Of a stretch of DNA of 64,000 nucleotides, positions 26,977 to 35,176 are shown in pieces; within the stretch, counting starts at the first letter, position 1; each line of letters opens with the position of its first letter. Position numbers and translations under genes: made by a program. Location of the stretch: positions 620,001 through 684,000 of the forward strand of contig CAZICV010000001.1 in NCBI GenBank assembly GCA_964537925.1, given 5' to 3'. The notes below the pieces were generated by a model. That model worked only from the letters and a program-made list of their open reading frames with translations, was not told the DNA's origin and did no database searches. The stretch comes from SLDF01 sp964537925 (GTDB taxonomy: Bacteria > Bacteroidota > Bacteroidia > Chitinophagales > Saprospiraceae).

Positions 26977-28203
26977 ATGAGCATGAGCGGATCAAAGATC
27001 ACCATTGAAAACGGCCATCTGAACGTTCCCGACAATCCTGTGATCCCTTTCATAGAAGGGGATGGCACCGGGCCCGATATCTGGGCGGCATCCGTACGCG
27101 TGATGGACGCGGCGGTAGAAAAAGCATATAACGGCAGCAGAAAGATTGAATGGAAAGAAGTACTGGCAGGCGAAAAAGCTTTCGAACAGACAGGCAACTG
27201 GCTTCCTGAGGAGACACTTGACCTGATAGACGAGTACAGGGTAGCCATCAAAGGACCCCTCACTACACCGGTCGGCGGCGGCATCCGCTCACTGAACGTG
27301 GCCCTGCGCCAGCGGCTGGATCTCTACGCCTGTGTGCGCCCGGTACGTTGGTTCCAGGGTGTACCTTCACCAGTCAAGGAACCGGGCCTGGTAGACATGG
27401 TGATCTTCCGCGAGAATACGGAAGATATCTACGCCGGTATCGAGTACAATAACGGTACACCGGAAGTAGAGAAACTAAAGAAGTTCCTCATCGGAGAAAT
27501 GGGTGTCACCAATATACGCTTCCCGGACACGGTTTCCCTGGGTGTGAAGCCTGTATCACAAGAAGGTACGGACCGCCTGGTGCGTGCAGCCATCGATTAC
27601 GCCATCGAAAACGGACGTGCGTCGGTGACCCTTGTACACAAGGGCAATATCATGAAGTTCACGGAAGGCAAATTCAAAGAGTGGGGATATGAACTGGCAA
27701 AGCGTGAGTTTGGCGCCGAAGATTACCAGGGCGGCCCTTGGCAGGTGATCAAGACCAACGGTCGTGAACTGATCATCAAAGATGTCATCGCAGACGCCTT
27801 CCTGCAGCAGATCCTGCTCAGACCGGCCGAGTACGACGTGATTGCAACACTCAACCTCAACGGAGACTATATATCCGACGCACTGGCTGCGATGGTGGGT
27901 GGCATCGGTATCGCTCCCGGCGCCAATATCAACTACATCAGCGGCAAAGCGATCTTCGAAGCTACACATGGTACAGCTCCCAAGTATGCAGGCCTCGACA
28001 AGGTCAATCCAAGCTCGGTCATACTATCGGGCGTGATGATGTTTGAATATATGGGTTGGAAAGAAGCCGGCGACCTGATCATCAAAGGTCTTGAAGCAGC
28101 TATTTCTTCCAAGCGCGTCACATACGATTTCGCCCGCCTGATGGATGGAGCGACAGAGTTGAAGTGTTCTGAGTTTGGTGACGAGATCATCTCCAATATG
28201 TGA
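26977..28203 (+). CDS. icd: NADP-dependent isocitrate dehydrogenase
   Basis: A 408-residue TCA-cycle enzyme that oxidises isocitrate to 2-oxoglutarate and CO2. It has IPFIEGDGTGPDIW near the start, GPLTTPVGGGIRSLNVALR (isocitrate-binding serine and arginines), VIFRENTEDIYAGIEY, and the nucleotide-binding region GGIGIAPGANINY and EATHGTAPKYAGLDKVNPS. The last segment resembles the E. coli-type NADP enzyme. Two in-frame ATGs (26977 and 26983) are equally possible starts. It is a single gene between a promoter and a terminator. Confidence 0.96.
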   Translation: MSMSGSKITIENGHLNVPDNPVIPFIEGDGTGPDIWAASVRVMDAAVEKAYNGSRKIEWKEVLAGEKAFEQTGNWLPEETLDLIDEYRVAIKGPLTTPVGGGIRSLNVALRQRLDLYACVRPVRWFQGVPSPVKEPGLVDMVIFRENTEDIYAGIEYNNGTPEVEKLKKFLIGEMGVTNIRFPDTVSLGVKPVSQEGTDRLVRAAIDYAIENGRASVTLVHKGNIMKFTEGKFKEWGYELAKREFGAEDYQGGPWQVIKTNGRELIIKDVIADAFLQQILLRPAEYDVIATLNLNGDYISDALAAMVGGIGIAPGANINYISGKAIFEATHGTAPKYAGLDKVNPSSVILSGVMMFEYMGWKEAGDLIIKGLEAAISSKRVTYDFARLMDGATELKCSEFGDEIISNM

Positions 28204-28231
28204 TCTCCGGGCACGAAGAGATCCCTCAACG

Positions 28232-28264
28232 AAAAAAGCCACCGGGTACCCGGTGGCTTTTTTA
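28232..28264. terminator. Intrinsic terminator after icd, usable in both directions
   Basis: GCCACCGGGTACCCGGTGGC is a perfect 20-bp palindrome flanked by a run of A on the left and T on the right. It ends icd and could also stop read-through from the minus-strand erpA-like gene. Confidence 0.9.
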
Positions 28265-28356
28265 TTTCTTACGGGTCGTCGCTCAAAAGAAACGATCCGG
28301 CCTCAGCAGGTTATCTATCTGCGGGATTAAAGGTACTCAGACCTTCACTCCTCCTT

Positions 28357-28716
28357 TCACGCATTGAAAGAGGTACCACAGCCGCAGGTATCCTTGGCAT
28401 TGGGATTATTGAACGTGAAACCCCGGTTGTTCAGCCCGTTGACAAAATCAATCTCCATACCAAGCAGGTACAGGGCATGTGATTTCTGCATATAGACTTG
28501 TACACCTCCAATCTCGAACACATCGTCCTGGTCCTTCTTCACGTCGAATCCCAGGATGTAGGTAAACCCGGAACAGCCGCCGCCTTTGACCCCGACACGC
28601 AGCCCGTGATCTTCCGGGATATTCTGCTCGCTGACGATCCTGCGCAACTCGGTCAGTGCACTCTCCGTGAGAGATACAGGTTGAGTTTGTGTAGTCGCTT
28701 CCATTACTTCTGCCAT
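28357..28716 (-). CDS. A-type iron-sulfur carrier (IscA/ErpA/HesB family)
   Basis: A 119-residue iron-sulfur carrier that receives clusters from the assembly scaffold and hands them to target enzymes. The three conserved cysteines are present in GGGCSGFTY and, near the C-terminus, DTCGCGTSF. The family fold runs from VSLTESALTEL to NPNAKDTCGCG. No suf or isc genes are adjacent. The gene has a near-consensus promoter of its own. Confidence 0.93.
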   Translation of the reverse strand: MAEVMEATTQTQPVSLTESALTELRRIVSEQNIPEDHGLRVGVKGGGCSGFTYILGFDVKKDQDDVFEIGGVQVYMQKSHALYLLGMEIDFVNGLNNRGFTFNNPNAKDTCGCGTSFNA

Positions 28717-28740
28717 AATTTTTACCTGCTAGCTTTGACA

Positions 28741-28770
28741 CAAATTTAATAAGAAAAAGCAGGGCACAAA
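28741..28770 (-). promoter_or_regulatory. Bacteroidota promoter for the iron-sulfur carrier gene
   Basis: The minus strand reads TTTG-N18-TAAATTTG, one base short of the usual TTTG-N19-TAnnTTTG. The -7 box ends 24 bp before the ATG at 28716. Confidence 0.75.
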
Positions 28771-28810
28771 AACCCCGTTTGCCTAGTTTTACGGATAACA
28801 GCAAATGAAG

Positions 28811-28818
28811 TAGCTTTG
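28811..28818 (+). promoter_or_regulatory. -7 promoter box upstream of the membrane-anchored helical protein gene
   Basis: TAGCTTTG is an exact TAnnTTTG, 31 bp before the ATG at 28850. A T-rich TTTTAC lies about 19 bp upstream in place of TTTG. Confidence 0.45.
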
Positions 28819-28849
28819 TTCCCTGCTACTCAAGAAGTATATAAGAGAT

Positions 28850-29386
28850 ATGGAAACCTGGATACCTTATTTGATACAACTCGCCATCTGGATCATGGTT
28901 ATAGCCGTCCTGATATGGCTGAGCAACCACCTGCTGGATAAGTTCCTGGACTACAAGCGCCAGATCAAGAGTTTCGACATACAGAACGACCGGCAGCGAT
29001 CCACCCAGCAGCTCAAACTACAGGCTTACGAGCGACTGATGTTGCTCCTGGACAGGATCAGCCTCCCCACCCTGCTCACCAGGGTCAACTCACAGGAAGC
29101 CGATGCAGAGGAGTTAAGCCTCGCCATGCACCTGACGATACAGCGGGAGTTTGAACACAACATCACACAGCGCCTGTATGTCAAGGACAACCTATGGCAG
29201 ATCATCCAACTCGTACGCGAGGAACTGTCCACAGCCGTCCAGGTGTTGTCCGAACAGGAAACCGGCACGGTCCCCAAGGATCGGTTCATACAACTGATCC
29301 TGCACTTTCACCAGACAAGGGGCAAAGACCTGATCGAAAAGGCTATGTCCGCCATCAAGGAAGAGTCGACGTTAGCGATGAACTGA
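28850..29386 (+). CDS. Membrane-anchored helical protein of unknown function (Bacteroidota-conserved type)
   Basis: A 178-residue protein with one N-terminal membrane helix (LIQLAIWIMVIAVLIWLSN, about 8-26) and a cytoplasmic helical body. RQRSTQQLKLQAYERLMLLL and IQREFEHNITQRLYV suggest a helical bundle. I recall similar unnamed proteins from Bacteroidota but no function. It lies 37 bp upstream of the split nucleotidase pair and may be in the same transcript. Confidence 0.65.
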   Translation: METWIPYLIQLAIWIMVIAVLIWLSNHLLDKFLDYKRQIKSFDIQNDRQRSTQQLKLQAYERLMLLLDRISLPTLLTRVNSQEADAEELSLAMHLTIQREFEHNITQRLYVKDNLWQIIQLVREELSTAVQVLSEQETGTVPKDRFIQLILHFHQTRGKDLIEKAMSAIKEESTLAMN

Positions 29387-29423
29387 CCCGGCGCCTACGA
29401 AATCACTCCAGACAGATGACCAG

Positions 29424-30200
29424 ATGTACCCTCGTATAAGACTTCGGATCCTGGCAGCTCTGTTGCTCGTTCTCGGCATCGTCTCAGCCTGCCGCCAGAC
29501 GATGCACGTGGCCGATAGCCGTTCGCAGGCGTTCCAGGTCGATGGCCGGTTGGACTCGTTACCCCGTGAAGATGCCCTGGAAGCCACCATCCTGCCCTAT
29601 CGGCAGCAGCTCCAGGTGAAAATGGGCACTGTCATCGGCTACGTAGCTGAAGAAATGCCGAAGCGGCAGCCCGAATCCAGCCTGACCCACTGGCTGGGCG
29701 ATGTGATGTACATATCTGCTACCGGGATCACGGACCGAAGGGTCGACTTCGGGTTGATGAACTACGGCGGGATCAGGCTTCCTTCCCTGGCTGCAGGACA
29801 GATCACGGTAGGCAAAGTCTATGAGCTCATGCCCTTTGACAACTTTGTCTCCCTTGTAGATGTACCCGGCGCCGCACTGCAGGAACTGTTTGATATGATC
29901 GCTGCGGCTAAAGGCGGATGGCCTGTTTCTTCTCATGTCTACCTGGAACTAAAACAGGGGAAAGCACAAAATATCCGTATCGGCGGCAGGCCGCTCGATC
30001 CTGTACGTATTTACACGGTCGCTACATCAAGCTTCCTGGCCGATGGCGGCGACGGGCTCAAAATGCTCATGCAGGCTCCGAGAGAGGACCTGCCCGTGAT
30101 GATAAGAGATGCAATCATAGCTCATATCACAGATCTGAACAGCCGGGGCGAACAGATCCGGTCGGATAGTACGGGACGGATGATCAGGCTGGCGGACTGA
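29424..30200 (+). CDS. 5'-nucleotidase C-terminal-domain lipoprotein (substrate-binding half)
   Basis: A 258-residue protein matching only the C-terminal (substrate-binding) domain of UshA-type 5'-nucleotidases: SSLTHWLGDVMYISA, VDFGLMNYGGIRLPS and TVATSSFLADGGDGLKML. A lipobox GIVSAC near residue 23 predicts a lipoprotein. The catalytic metallophosphatase domain is encoded by the next gene, 14 bp downstream, so the classical single protein is split with the order of domains reversed. The two products presumably assemble into one enzyme in the cell envelope (inference). Confidence 0.87.
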   Translation: MYPRIRLRILAALLLVLGIVSACRQTMHVADSRSQAFQVDGRLDSLPREDALEATILPYRQQLQVKMGTVIGYVAEEMPKRQPESSLTHWLGDVMYISATGITDRRVDFGLMNYGGIRLPSLAAGQITVGKVYELMPFDNFVSLVDVPGAALQELFDMIAAAKGGWPVSSHVYLELKQGKAQNIRIGGRPLDPVRIYTVATSSFLADGGDGLKMLMQAPREDLPVMIRDAIIAHITDLNSRGEQIRSDSTGRMIRLAD

Positions 30201-30214
30201 AAAAAGAAAACGAC

Positions 30215-31135
30215 ATGTACACAGACAGACGATCGTTTCTGAAGAAAATGGGGACAGGCCTGGCGCTCACAGCTACGGCTGGTCTCCCGCTTGAAGCGCT
30301 GGCAGCAGGGGATCTTTACAAACTCTGTATACTGCATACCAATGATACGCACTCCCGCATAGATCCCTTCCCGATGGATGGCTCCAAACACCAGGGCAAG
30401 GGTGGTGTAGAGCGCCGGGGCAGGCTCATCAGAAAGGTACGCGAGCAAGAAGAGCATGTGTTGCTGCTGGACGCAGGAGATATCTTCCAGGGCACGCCGT
30501 ATTTCAATATGTTTGACGGAGCGCTGGAGATACAACTAATGTCCTCCCTGGGTTACGACGCCTCAGTTCCCGGCAACCACGACTTCGACAAAGGAATAGA
30601 CAACCTGGCGACACAGCTGGGCAAATCGGCGTTTCCCATGGTGGTCACAAACTACGGTGTGGAAGATACGCCCCTCAACGGTATTACCCGGCCCTATCTC
30701 ATACTGGAACGCGGACCGATACGCATAGGGATCGTAGGAGCAGGCCTCTACCTGGACGGCTATGTAGCACAGTCCTTTTACAAGGGCCTGCGCTTCCCCG
30801 ACACCATAGAAACAGTCGACCGTACGGCCGGGCAGCTCAAGAACGAACACGGTTGCCACCTGGTCATCTGCCTGTCGCACCTGGGTTACGAATACGACGA
30901 CAACACACTTTCTGACAGGAGGCTGGCCGCCGCTACCAGGCACGTGGACCTCATCATAGGCGGACATACGCACACTTTTCTTCCCGAAGCGGTCGTCTTA
31001 CCCAACCGTGATAACAAACCCGTGATCATCAACCAGGCGGGCTGGGGCGGTATCGTGCTCGGCAGACTGGACATTTACTTCGAAAAAAACCTGCGCAGAC
31101 GCTGCCACACTTGTCGCAACCTGCTGGTTTCGTGA
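30215..31135 (+). CDS. 5'-nucleotidase catalytic metallophosphatase domain protein with Tat signal
   Basis: A 306-residue dinuclear metallophosphatase matching the N-terminal domain of UshA-type nucleotidases. It begins with a twin-arginine signal (DRRSFLKKMGTGLALTATA). Metal ligands are visible in LHTNDTHSR, LLDAGDIFQG, PGNHDFDKG, CLSHLGYEYD and IIGGHTHTF. Expected activity is removal of phosphate from nucleotides or sugar nucleotides outside the cytoplasm. Its partner domain is the upstream lipoprotein gene. The pair differ in export route, Tat here and Sec/Lol there. Confidence 0.9.
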   Translation: MYTDRRSFLKKMGTGLALTATAGLPLEALAAGDLYKLCILHTNDTHSRIDPFPMDGSKHQGKGGVERRGRLIRKVREQEEHVLLLDAGDIFQGTPYFNMFDGALEIQLMSSLGYDASVPGNHDFDKGIDNLATQLGKSAFPMVVTNYGVEDTPLNGITRPYLILERGPIRIGIVGAGLYLDGYVAQSFYKGLRFPDTIETVDRTAGQLKNEHGCHLVICLSHLGYEYDDNTLSDRRLAAATRHVDLIIGGHTHTFLPEAVVLPNRDNKPVIINQAGWGGIVLGRLDIYFEKNLRRRCHTCRNLLVS

Positions 31136-31387
31136 CAGCTCTGTGACAACTTTTCTATGCGAATCAGAGAGGTTGTATACAATAAACACTAAATTCAGGT
31201 TATCATCCCGAAACGCGCACACAGGGCCGTCTGTCAAAAAGTCTGTTTTTTCAGGGCACCCATGTCTGCAAAATTGCGGAAATTGGTCCCCCCAATGGAT
31301 AGGGAAACGCCGATACACATCGCAGAGAGGGAAGAGATGAAGGATTTGACCATTACTAACTCAAGCATTCAGAAAACCGGAAGACCA

Positions 31388-32803
31388 ATGGGAAAGGACC
31401 CGCTCGCTGCCTGGTCAAACTGCCTGAAGCTCATCCGTGAGGATGTGAATGCATTGAGTTTCAAGACCTGGTTCGAGCCGATCAAACCTGTAGCGCTCAA
31501 CGGCAATGTGCTGACCATACAGGTCCCCAACAAGTTTTTCTTCGAATGGCTGGAGCAGCACTATGTCGATCTGCTCAAACGCGTCATCCGCATAGAGCTC
31601 GGTGAAAAGGCCAAACTGGAATACCAGATCCTGCTGCCGCAGACCCACGAAGAGATCGCTGCACGCAGCCAGCAGAACATTCAGAAAAAAGCGGCGAATG
31701 AACAGCCTTCGGAGGAGATCCGCAATCCCTTCGTCATTCCGGGCATCCGCAAGGTCAATATAGACCCCCAACTCAACAAGCAATATATCTTCGACAACTA
31801 TATCGAGGGCGACTGCAACCGCCTGGCGCGTTCGGCCGGTATAGCCATAGCGGACAAACCCGGTACGACCTCCTTCAATCCGCTCGTCATCTACGGCAAA
31901 GTGGGCCTGGGCAAGACTCACCTGGCACATGCCATCGGCAATGAAGTGCTTGTACGCCACAGCAACAAGACGGTCCTGTACATCTCTTCGGAAAATTTTT
32001 CGACGCAGATGATCCAGTCTATCAAAAACAACTCCATCAACGATTTCATCACTTTCTACCAGCTGGTAGATGTACTGATCGTAGACGATATCCAGTTTCT
32101 CGCAGACAAACACAAGACCCAGGAAGTATTCTTCCACATCTTCAACCAGCTCCACCAGAACCGCAAACAGCTGGTACTTACTTCCGACAGAGCGCCCAAG
32201 GACCTCGGAGGCATGGACGAACGCCTGATCTCACGCTTCAAATGGGGCCTCACAGCAGACCTGCAGGCGCCGGACCTTGAGACACGCATAGCCATCCTGC
32301 AGGCCAAGATGGCCGAAGAAGGGATCGCGCTTCCGGACAATATTGTAGAGTTCATCAGCTACCATATCAAGGACAATATCCGTGAACTCGAAGGCGTCCT
32401 TATTTCCCTGCTGGCCCAGTCCTCGCTCAACCGAAAGGCAGTCGACCTGCAACTGGCCAAGGAAGTGATCCAGAAATTTGTCTCCGACATGAGCCGGGGA
32501 GTCACTATCGAACATATACAGGAACTGGTGGCGGATGCATTCGATATAGCCGTGGAGCATATCAATGCCAAGACCCGCAAAAGATCGGTTGTGATCGCCC
32601 GCCAGCTGTCCATGTACCTGGCCAAGAACTATACCAACCTCTCACTGAAGGCGATCGGCGAATACTTCGGCGGCCAGCACCACAGTACGGTGATCTACTC
32701 GTGCAAAGCGATCCAGGATATGCTGGATACAGATGTCAAATTCCGCAAAAAAGTAGCGGATCTGGAGCGCCAGGTCAAGCTGTCACTCAACGCTACACAC
32801 TAG
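31388..32803 (+). CDS. dnaA: Chromosomal replication initiator DnaA
   Basis: A 471-residue initiator that binds DnaA boxes and melts the origin. Domain I begins AAWSNCLKLIREDVNALSF; the AAA+ domain has Walker A GKVGLGKTHL and Walker B VLIVDDIQFL; domain IV carries SLKAIGEYFGGQHHSTVIY with the DnaA-box-binding signature. I chose ATG 31388 because most Bacteroidota DnaA proteins begin just before this domain I sequence; ATG 31337, preceded by a purine-rich AGAGGGAAGAG, is a serious alternative, and 31262 is unlikely. The flanks show no cluster of TTATCCACA-like boxes, so the origin is probably elsewhere. Confidence 0.96.
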   Translation: MGKDPLAAWSNCLKLIREDVNALSFKTWFEPIKPVALNGNVLTIQVPNKFFFEWLEQHYVDLLKRVIRIELGEKAKLEYQILLPQTHEEIAARSQQNIQKKAANEQPSEEIRNPFVIPGIRKVNIDPQLNKQYIFDNYIEGDCNRLARSAGIAIADKPGTTSFNPLVIYGKVGLGKTHLAHAIGNEVLVRHSNKTVLYISSENFSTQMIQSIKNNSINDFITFYQLVDVLIVDDIQFLADKHKTQEVFFHIFNQLHQNRKQLVLTSDRAPKDLGGMDERLISRFKWGLTADLQAPDLETRIAILQAKMAEEGIALPDNIVEFISYHIKDNIRELEGVLISLLAQSSLNRKAVDLQLAKEVIQKFVSDMSRGVTIEHIQELVADAFDIAVEHINAKTRKRSVVIARQLSMYLAKNYTNLSLKAIGEYFGGQHHSTVIYSCKAIQDMLDTDVKFRKKVADLERQVKLSLNATH

Positions 32804-32825
32804 CGCCAAAAAAAAACCCGCTTAG

Positions 32826-32856
32826 TTTGTTTTAAGGCATAGTAAATCTATATTTG
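32826..32856 (+). promoter_or_regulatory. Consensus Bacteroidota promoter for tRNA-Ser/tRNA-Pro
   Basis: TTTG-N19-TATATTTG is an exact match to TTTG-N19-21-TAnnTTTG. It lies about 96 bp before tRNA-Ser, so the precursor would have a leader of about 90 nt. Confidence 0.85.
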
Positions 32857-32951
32857 CAACCGCTTTCGGCGTATTGCCTCTTTCAGACAGGCAACACTCT
32901 CCCGGCGACAAGAATACGATCCCTTCCAAAGGCGTAGAGATCGCAGCCCAT

Positions 32952-33038
32952 GGTGAGATGGGTGAGTGGCTGAAACCAACAGTTTGCTAAACTGTCGTAC
33001 GGGTAACCGTACCGCGGGTTCGAATCCCGCTCTCACCG
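32952..33038 (+). tRNA. tRNA-Ser (anticodon GCT)
   Basis: An 87-nt class II tRNA. The acceptor stem pairs GGTGAGA (32952-32958) with TCTCACC (33031-33037), followed by discriminator G. The anticodon arm reads ACAGTTTGCTAAACTGT with GCT in the loop. A long variable arm and the T-arm GCGGGTTCGAATCCCGC are present. CCA is not encoded. Confidence 0.96.
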
Positions 33039-33138
33039 CTTGACAGATTGTATGGAGAAGATGATTCATTAAATTCATCTCTCTTTATATCTATCATCGC
33101 ACTCACACTGACACACACTCCCACACTCACACTCAATT

Positions 33139-33212
33139 CGGGATGTAGCGCAGTCCGGTAGCGCACCTGGTTTGGGACCAGGGGGTCCCAGGTTCGAATC
33201 CTGGTATCCCGA
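33139..33212 (+). tRNA. tRNA-Pro (anticodon TGG)
   Basis: A 74-nt tRNA. Acceptor stem CGGGATG pairs with TATCCCG (one wobble), the anticodon arm CCTGGTTTGGGACCAGG has TGG in the loop, and the T-arm carries GGTTCGAATCC. CCA is not encoded. Its 5' leader (CACACTCACACTCAATT, 33122-33138) is the same as that of the tRNA-Pro(CGG) gene at 37110-37183. Confidence 0.96.
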
Positions 33213-33220
33213 CTACAAAA

Positions 33221-33256
33221 GGGTTCCTGGCTTAATGCCAGGGACCCTTTTTCTTT
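33221..33256 (+). terminator. Intrinsic terminator after tRNA-Pro
   Basis: GGGTTCCTGGC pairs with GCCAGGGACCC across TTAAT, followed by TTTTTCTTTTT. It ends the tRNA transcript 9 bp after the tRNA. Confidence 0.92.
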
Positions 33257-33420
33257 TTCAGCCTGTATACGGCAATCAATACCGGTGATATGATGAACTG
33301 ATCAGCAAGGCAGTCCGCTCGTAGTTTGGAACAGGAACTCCGGTAACTCAGCGGCGATACACCCGATACTTTGCGGAAGACATCAAGAAAAACCATTTGT
33401 GTCCGGGTGGTCCGCCTCAT
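33232..33420 (-). pseudogene. Possible remnant of an AraC-family regulator C-terminus
   Basis: A short minus-strand frame contains VFLDVFRKVSGVSPLSYRSS, which matches the end of an AraC HTH domain (the usual pattern is F.R.F.K..G.SP..YR). The rest of the domain and the whole sensory half are missing upstream; 33421-33784 has no matching frame. The 3' end overlaps the tRNA terminator. A degraded copy is the likely explanation. Confidence 0.4.
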
Positions 33421-33784
33421 ACATTACCTTGCTTACCGTCATCAGGCTCCATAACGGCTCCCAGACAGCCCCTGCCTTGACCTACATATAGAGCGCCCAT
33501 CTTGTATTGGCAGATCAGCCGGCAGATGATCAGATCTCTGCGATACTTCTTGCCTACGGCCGTGTAGAAAAATCCCGCTGCCGCACACGTGCTTTATACC
33601 GGAGTTAAACTAACCGTATCCTGAACCCTGGGGTTGCGCCCCGTTTTCCCGGGGAAATCATTGGACATATGGACACGGAGAATATCCGGCAATACAGCAG
33701 GGCAGCGCCCTGTGTACAGTACCTTCAGCTAACTCAAACTGTAAATCATCTCCTTACGACAGGAGGCAGGGATCAGGCAGGCTC
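33421..33784. other. Gene-free stretch
   Basis: I see no supported gene. It contains a GC-rich set of short inverted repeats (about 33628-33655) and a 6-bp hairpin (CAGGGC-AGC-GCCCTG, 33698-33712). With the AraC remnant next to it, this looks like decaying sequence. Confidence 0.4.
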
Positions 33785-35071
33785 TCAGGCGCCTTCTTCA
33801 TCCAGGACGGTGATCAGCACTTTATCTACCCGTACGCCGTCCATATCCATGACTTCAAACTTGTAGTCGCCCGCACGGAATACATCGCCTTCCGTACAGA
33901 TGCGGCCGATCCTGGTCATCATGAATCCACCCAGCGTTGTGTATTCGTCTCCTTCCTCGCGCAATGACTGCATATCGATGATCTCCGGCAGCTCGTCTAC
34001 GAGTATATCTCCGTCGACCAGGTATGTGTTATCCGGTCTCTGCAGGACCTTGGGCGCTTCGGACTCTGTTTCGGTAGGAAGATTACCGAAGATATTTTCA
34101 ATGAGGTCGTGAAGAGTGATGATACCGGCCAGGCTGCCATATTCGTCCACCACTACAGCCATATGCGTCTCGGATTCCTTGAAACGCTCCAGTATACGCT
34201 GAGATGAGAGGCTTTCCGGGATATAAGCAGGCTCCTTAAGTATCTTGCGCAGATCGAAACCCGGCTTCTGGTAGTCGCTGATATAGTGCTTGACCTCCAG
34301 TACGCCCATGATGGTATCCAGCTCTTCGTCACATACCAGAAACTTGCTGTAGGGACTGAGCTTGATGGTCTCCAGTATGATTTCGGGGGGATCGTTGAAG
34401 TCCAGCCATACGATCTCGCTGCGGTGCGTCATGATCGACTTGGCCCGCCGGTCAAAAAACCTGAACAGGTTGTTGTACAGTTCCGCCTCATAAGCAGAGA
34501 TCGATCCCTGGCGATGTGCGATACGTATCATCATCACGAGCTCTTCGTCCGTCACTTTCTGATCGCCCTCACCCTTGATACCGAACAGGCGGAGCAACCA
34601 CTTGGTCGACGCTGACAGCAACCATACCGCAGGATACACGATACGCGTGAAGTAAAAGATCACCGGGGCGACTGTGAGAGCTATTGAAGTAGCATTGCGG
34701 ATAGCCAGCGTCTTGGGTACAAGTTCACCGATCACGATCGAGAGATACGTGATCATTCCTACTACAATCACAAGGGCGATGGTATCGGAATAAGGTTGCT
34801 GTACACCATAGCCTTCCAGTACATCCGCAAAGACGCCCGAAAGCTGCAATCCCCCGAATACACCACTGATGATACCGATGAGTGTGATACCGATCTGAAC
34901 CGCTGACAGAAATTCTTCCGGGCGGTCCATGAGCCGGATCGCAAAACCTGCATTCCGGCTTTTCTTTTTCATTTCATCGAGACGCCCCCTGTTGGCTGAG
35001 ACCAATGCTATCTCGCTCAGTGCAAAAAAACCATTCAGCAGGATGAGCAGCGCAAGGATGAAAAACTCCAT
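33785..35071 (-). CDS. CNNM/CorC-family membrane transporter ('hemolysin family')
   Basis: A 428-residue protein. Residues 1-190 are a DUF21/CNNM membrane domain (ILLNGFFALSEIALVSANR; helices near 57-78, 93-115 and 130-155). Two CBS domains follow at about 205-320 (MTHRSEIVWLDF, MAVVVDEYGSLAGIITLHD) and a CorC_HlyC domain closes it (DGDILVDELPEIID, EYTTLGGFMM). Family members export magnesium or cobalt, or help tolerate them. The hemolysin label is historical. Two imperfect TACCTTTC boxes lie just upstream, near 35083-35105. Confidence 0.9.
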   Translation of the reverse strand: MEFFILALLILLNGFFALSEIALVSANRGRLDEMKKKSRNAGFAIRLMDRPEEFLSAVQIGITLIGIISGVFGGLQLSGVFADVLEGYGVQQPYSDTIALVIVVGMITYLSIVIGELVPKTLAIRNATSIALTVAPVIFYFTRIVYPAVWLLSASTKWLLRLFGIKGEGDQKVTDEELVMMIRIAHRQGSISAYEAELYNNLFRFFDRRAKSIMTHRSEIVWLDFNDPPEIILETIKLSPYSKFLVCDEELDTIMGVLEVKHYISDYQKPGFDLRKILKEPAYIPESLSSQRILERFKESETHMAVVVDEYGSLAGIITLHDLIENIFGNLPTETESEAPKVLQRPDNTYLVDGDILVDELPEIIDMQSLREEGDEYTTLGGFMMTRIGRICTEGDVFRAGDYKFEVMDMDGVRVDKVLITVLDEEGA

Positions 35072-35176
35072 ATAGGTTGGAAAGGTAGATATTTACCGAA
35101 AGGTATGAATATGTTTGCACATACTGCTACGCCGGGGAGCATATTGTAAGGCAACACAGAAAGTCCTGTTTGCGTA

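Noticed and set aside
31136..31387. Origin of replication next to dnaA
   Set aside because: No cluster of TTATCCACA-like boxes or AT-rich unwinding region was seen on either side of dnaA.
32848..33078. Minus-strand ORF with AGFEPAVRLPV
   Set aside because: It is the antisense of tRNA-Ser, not a gene.
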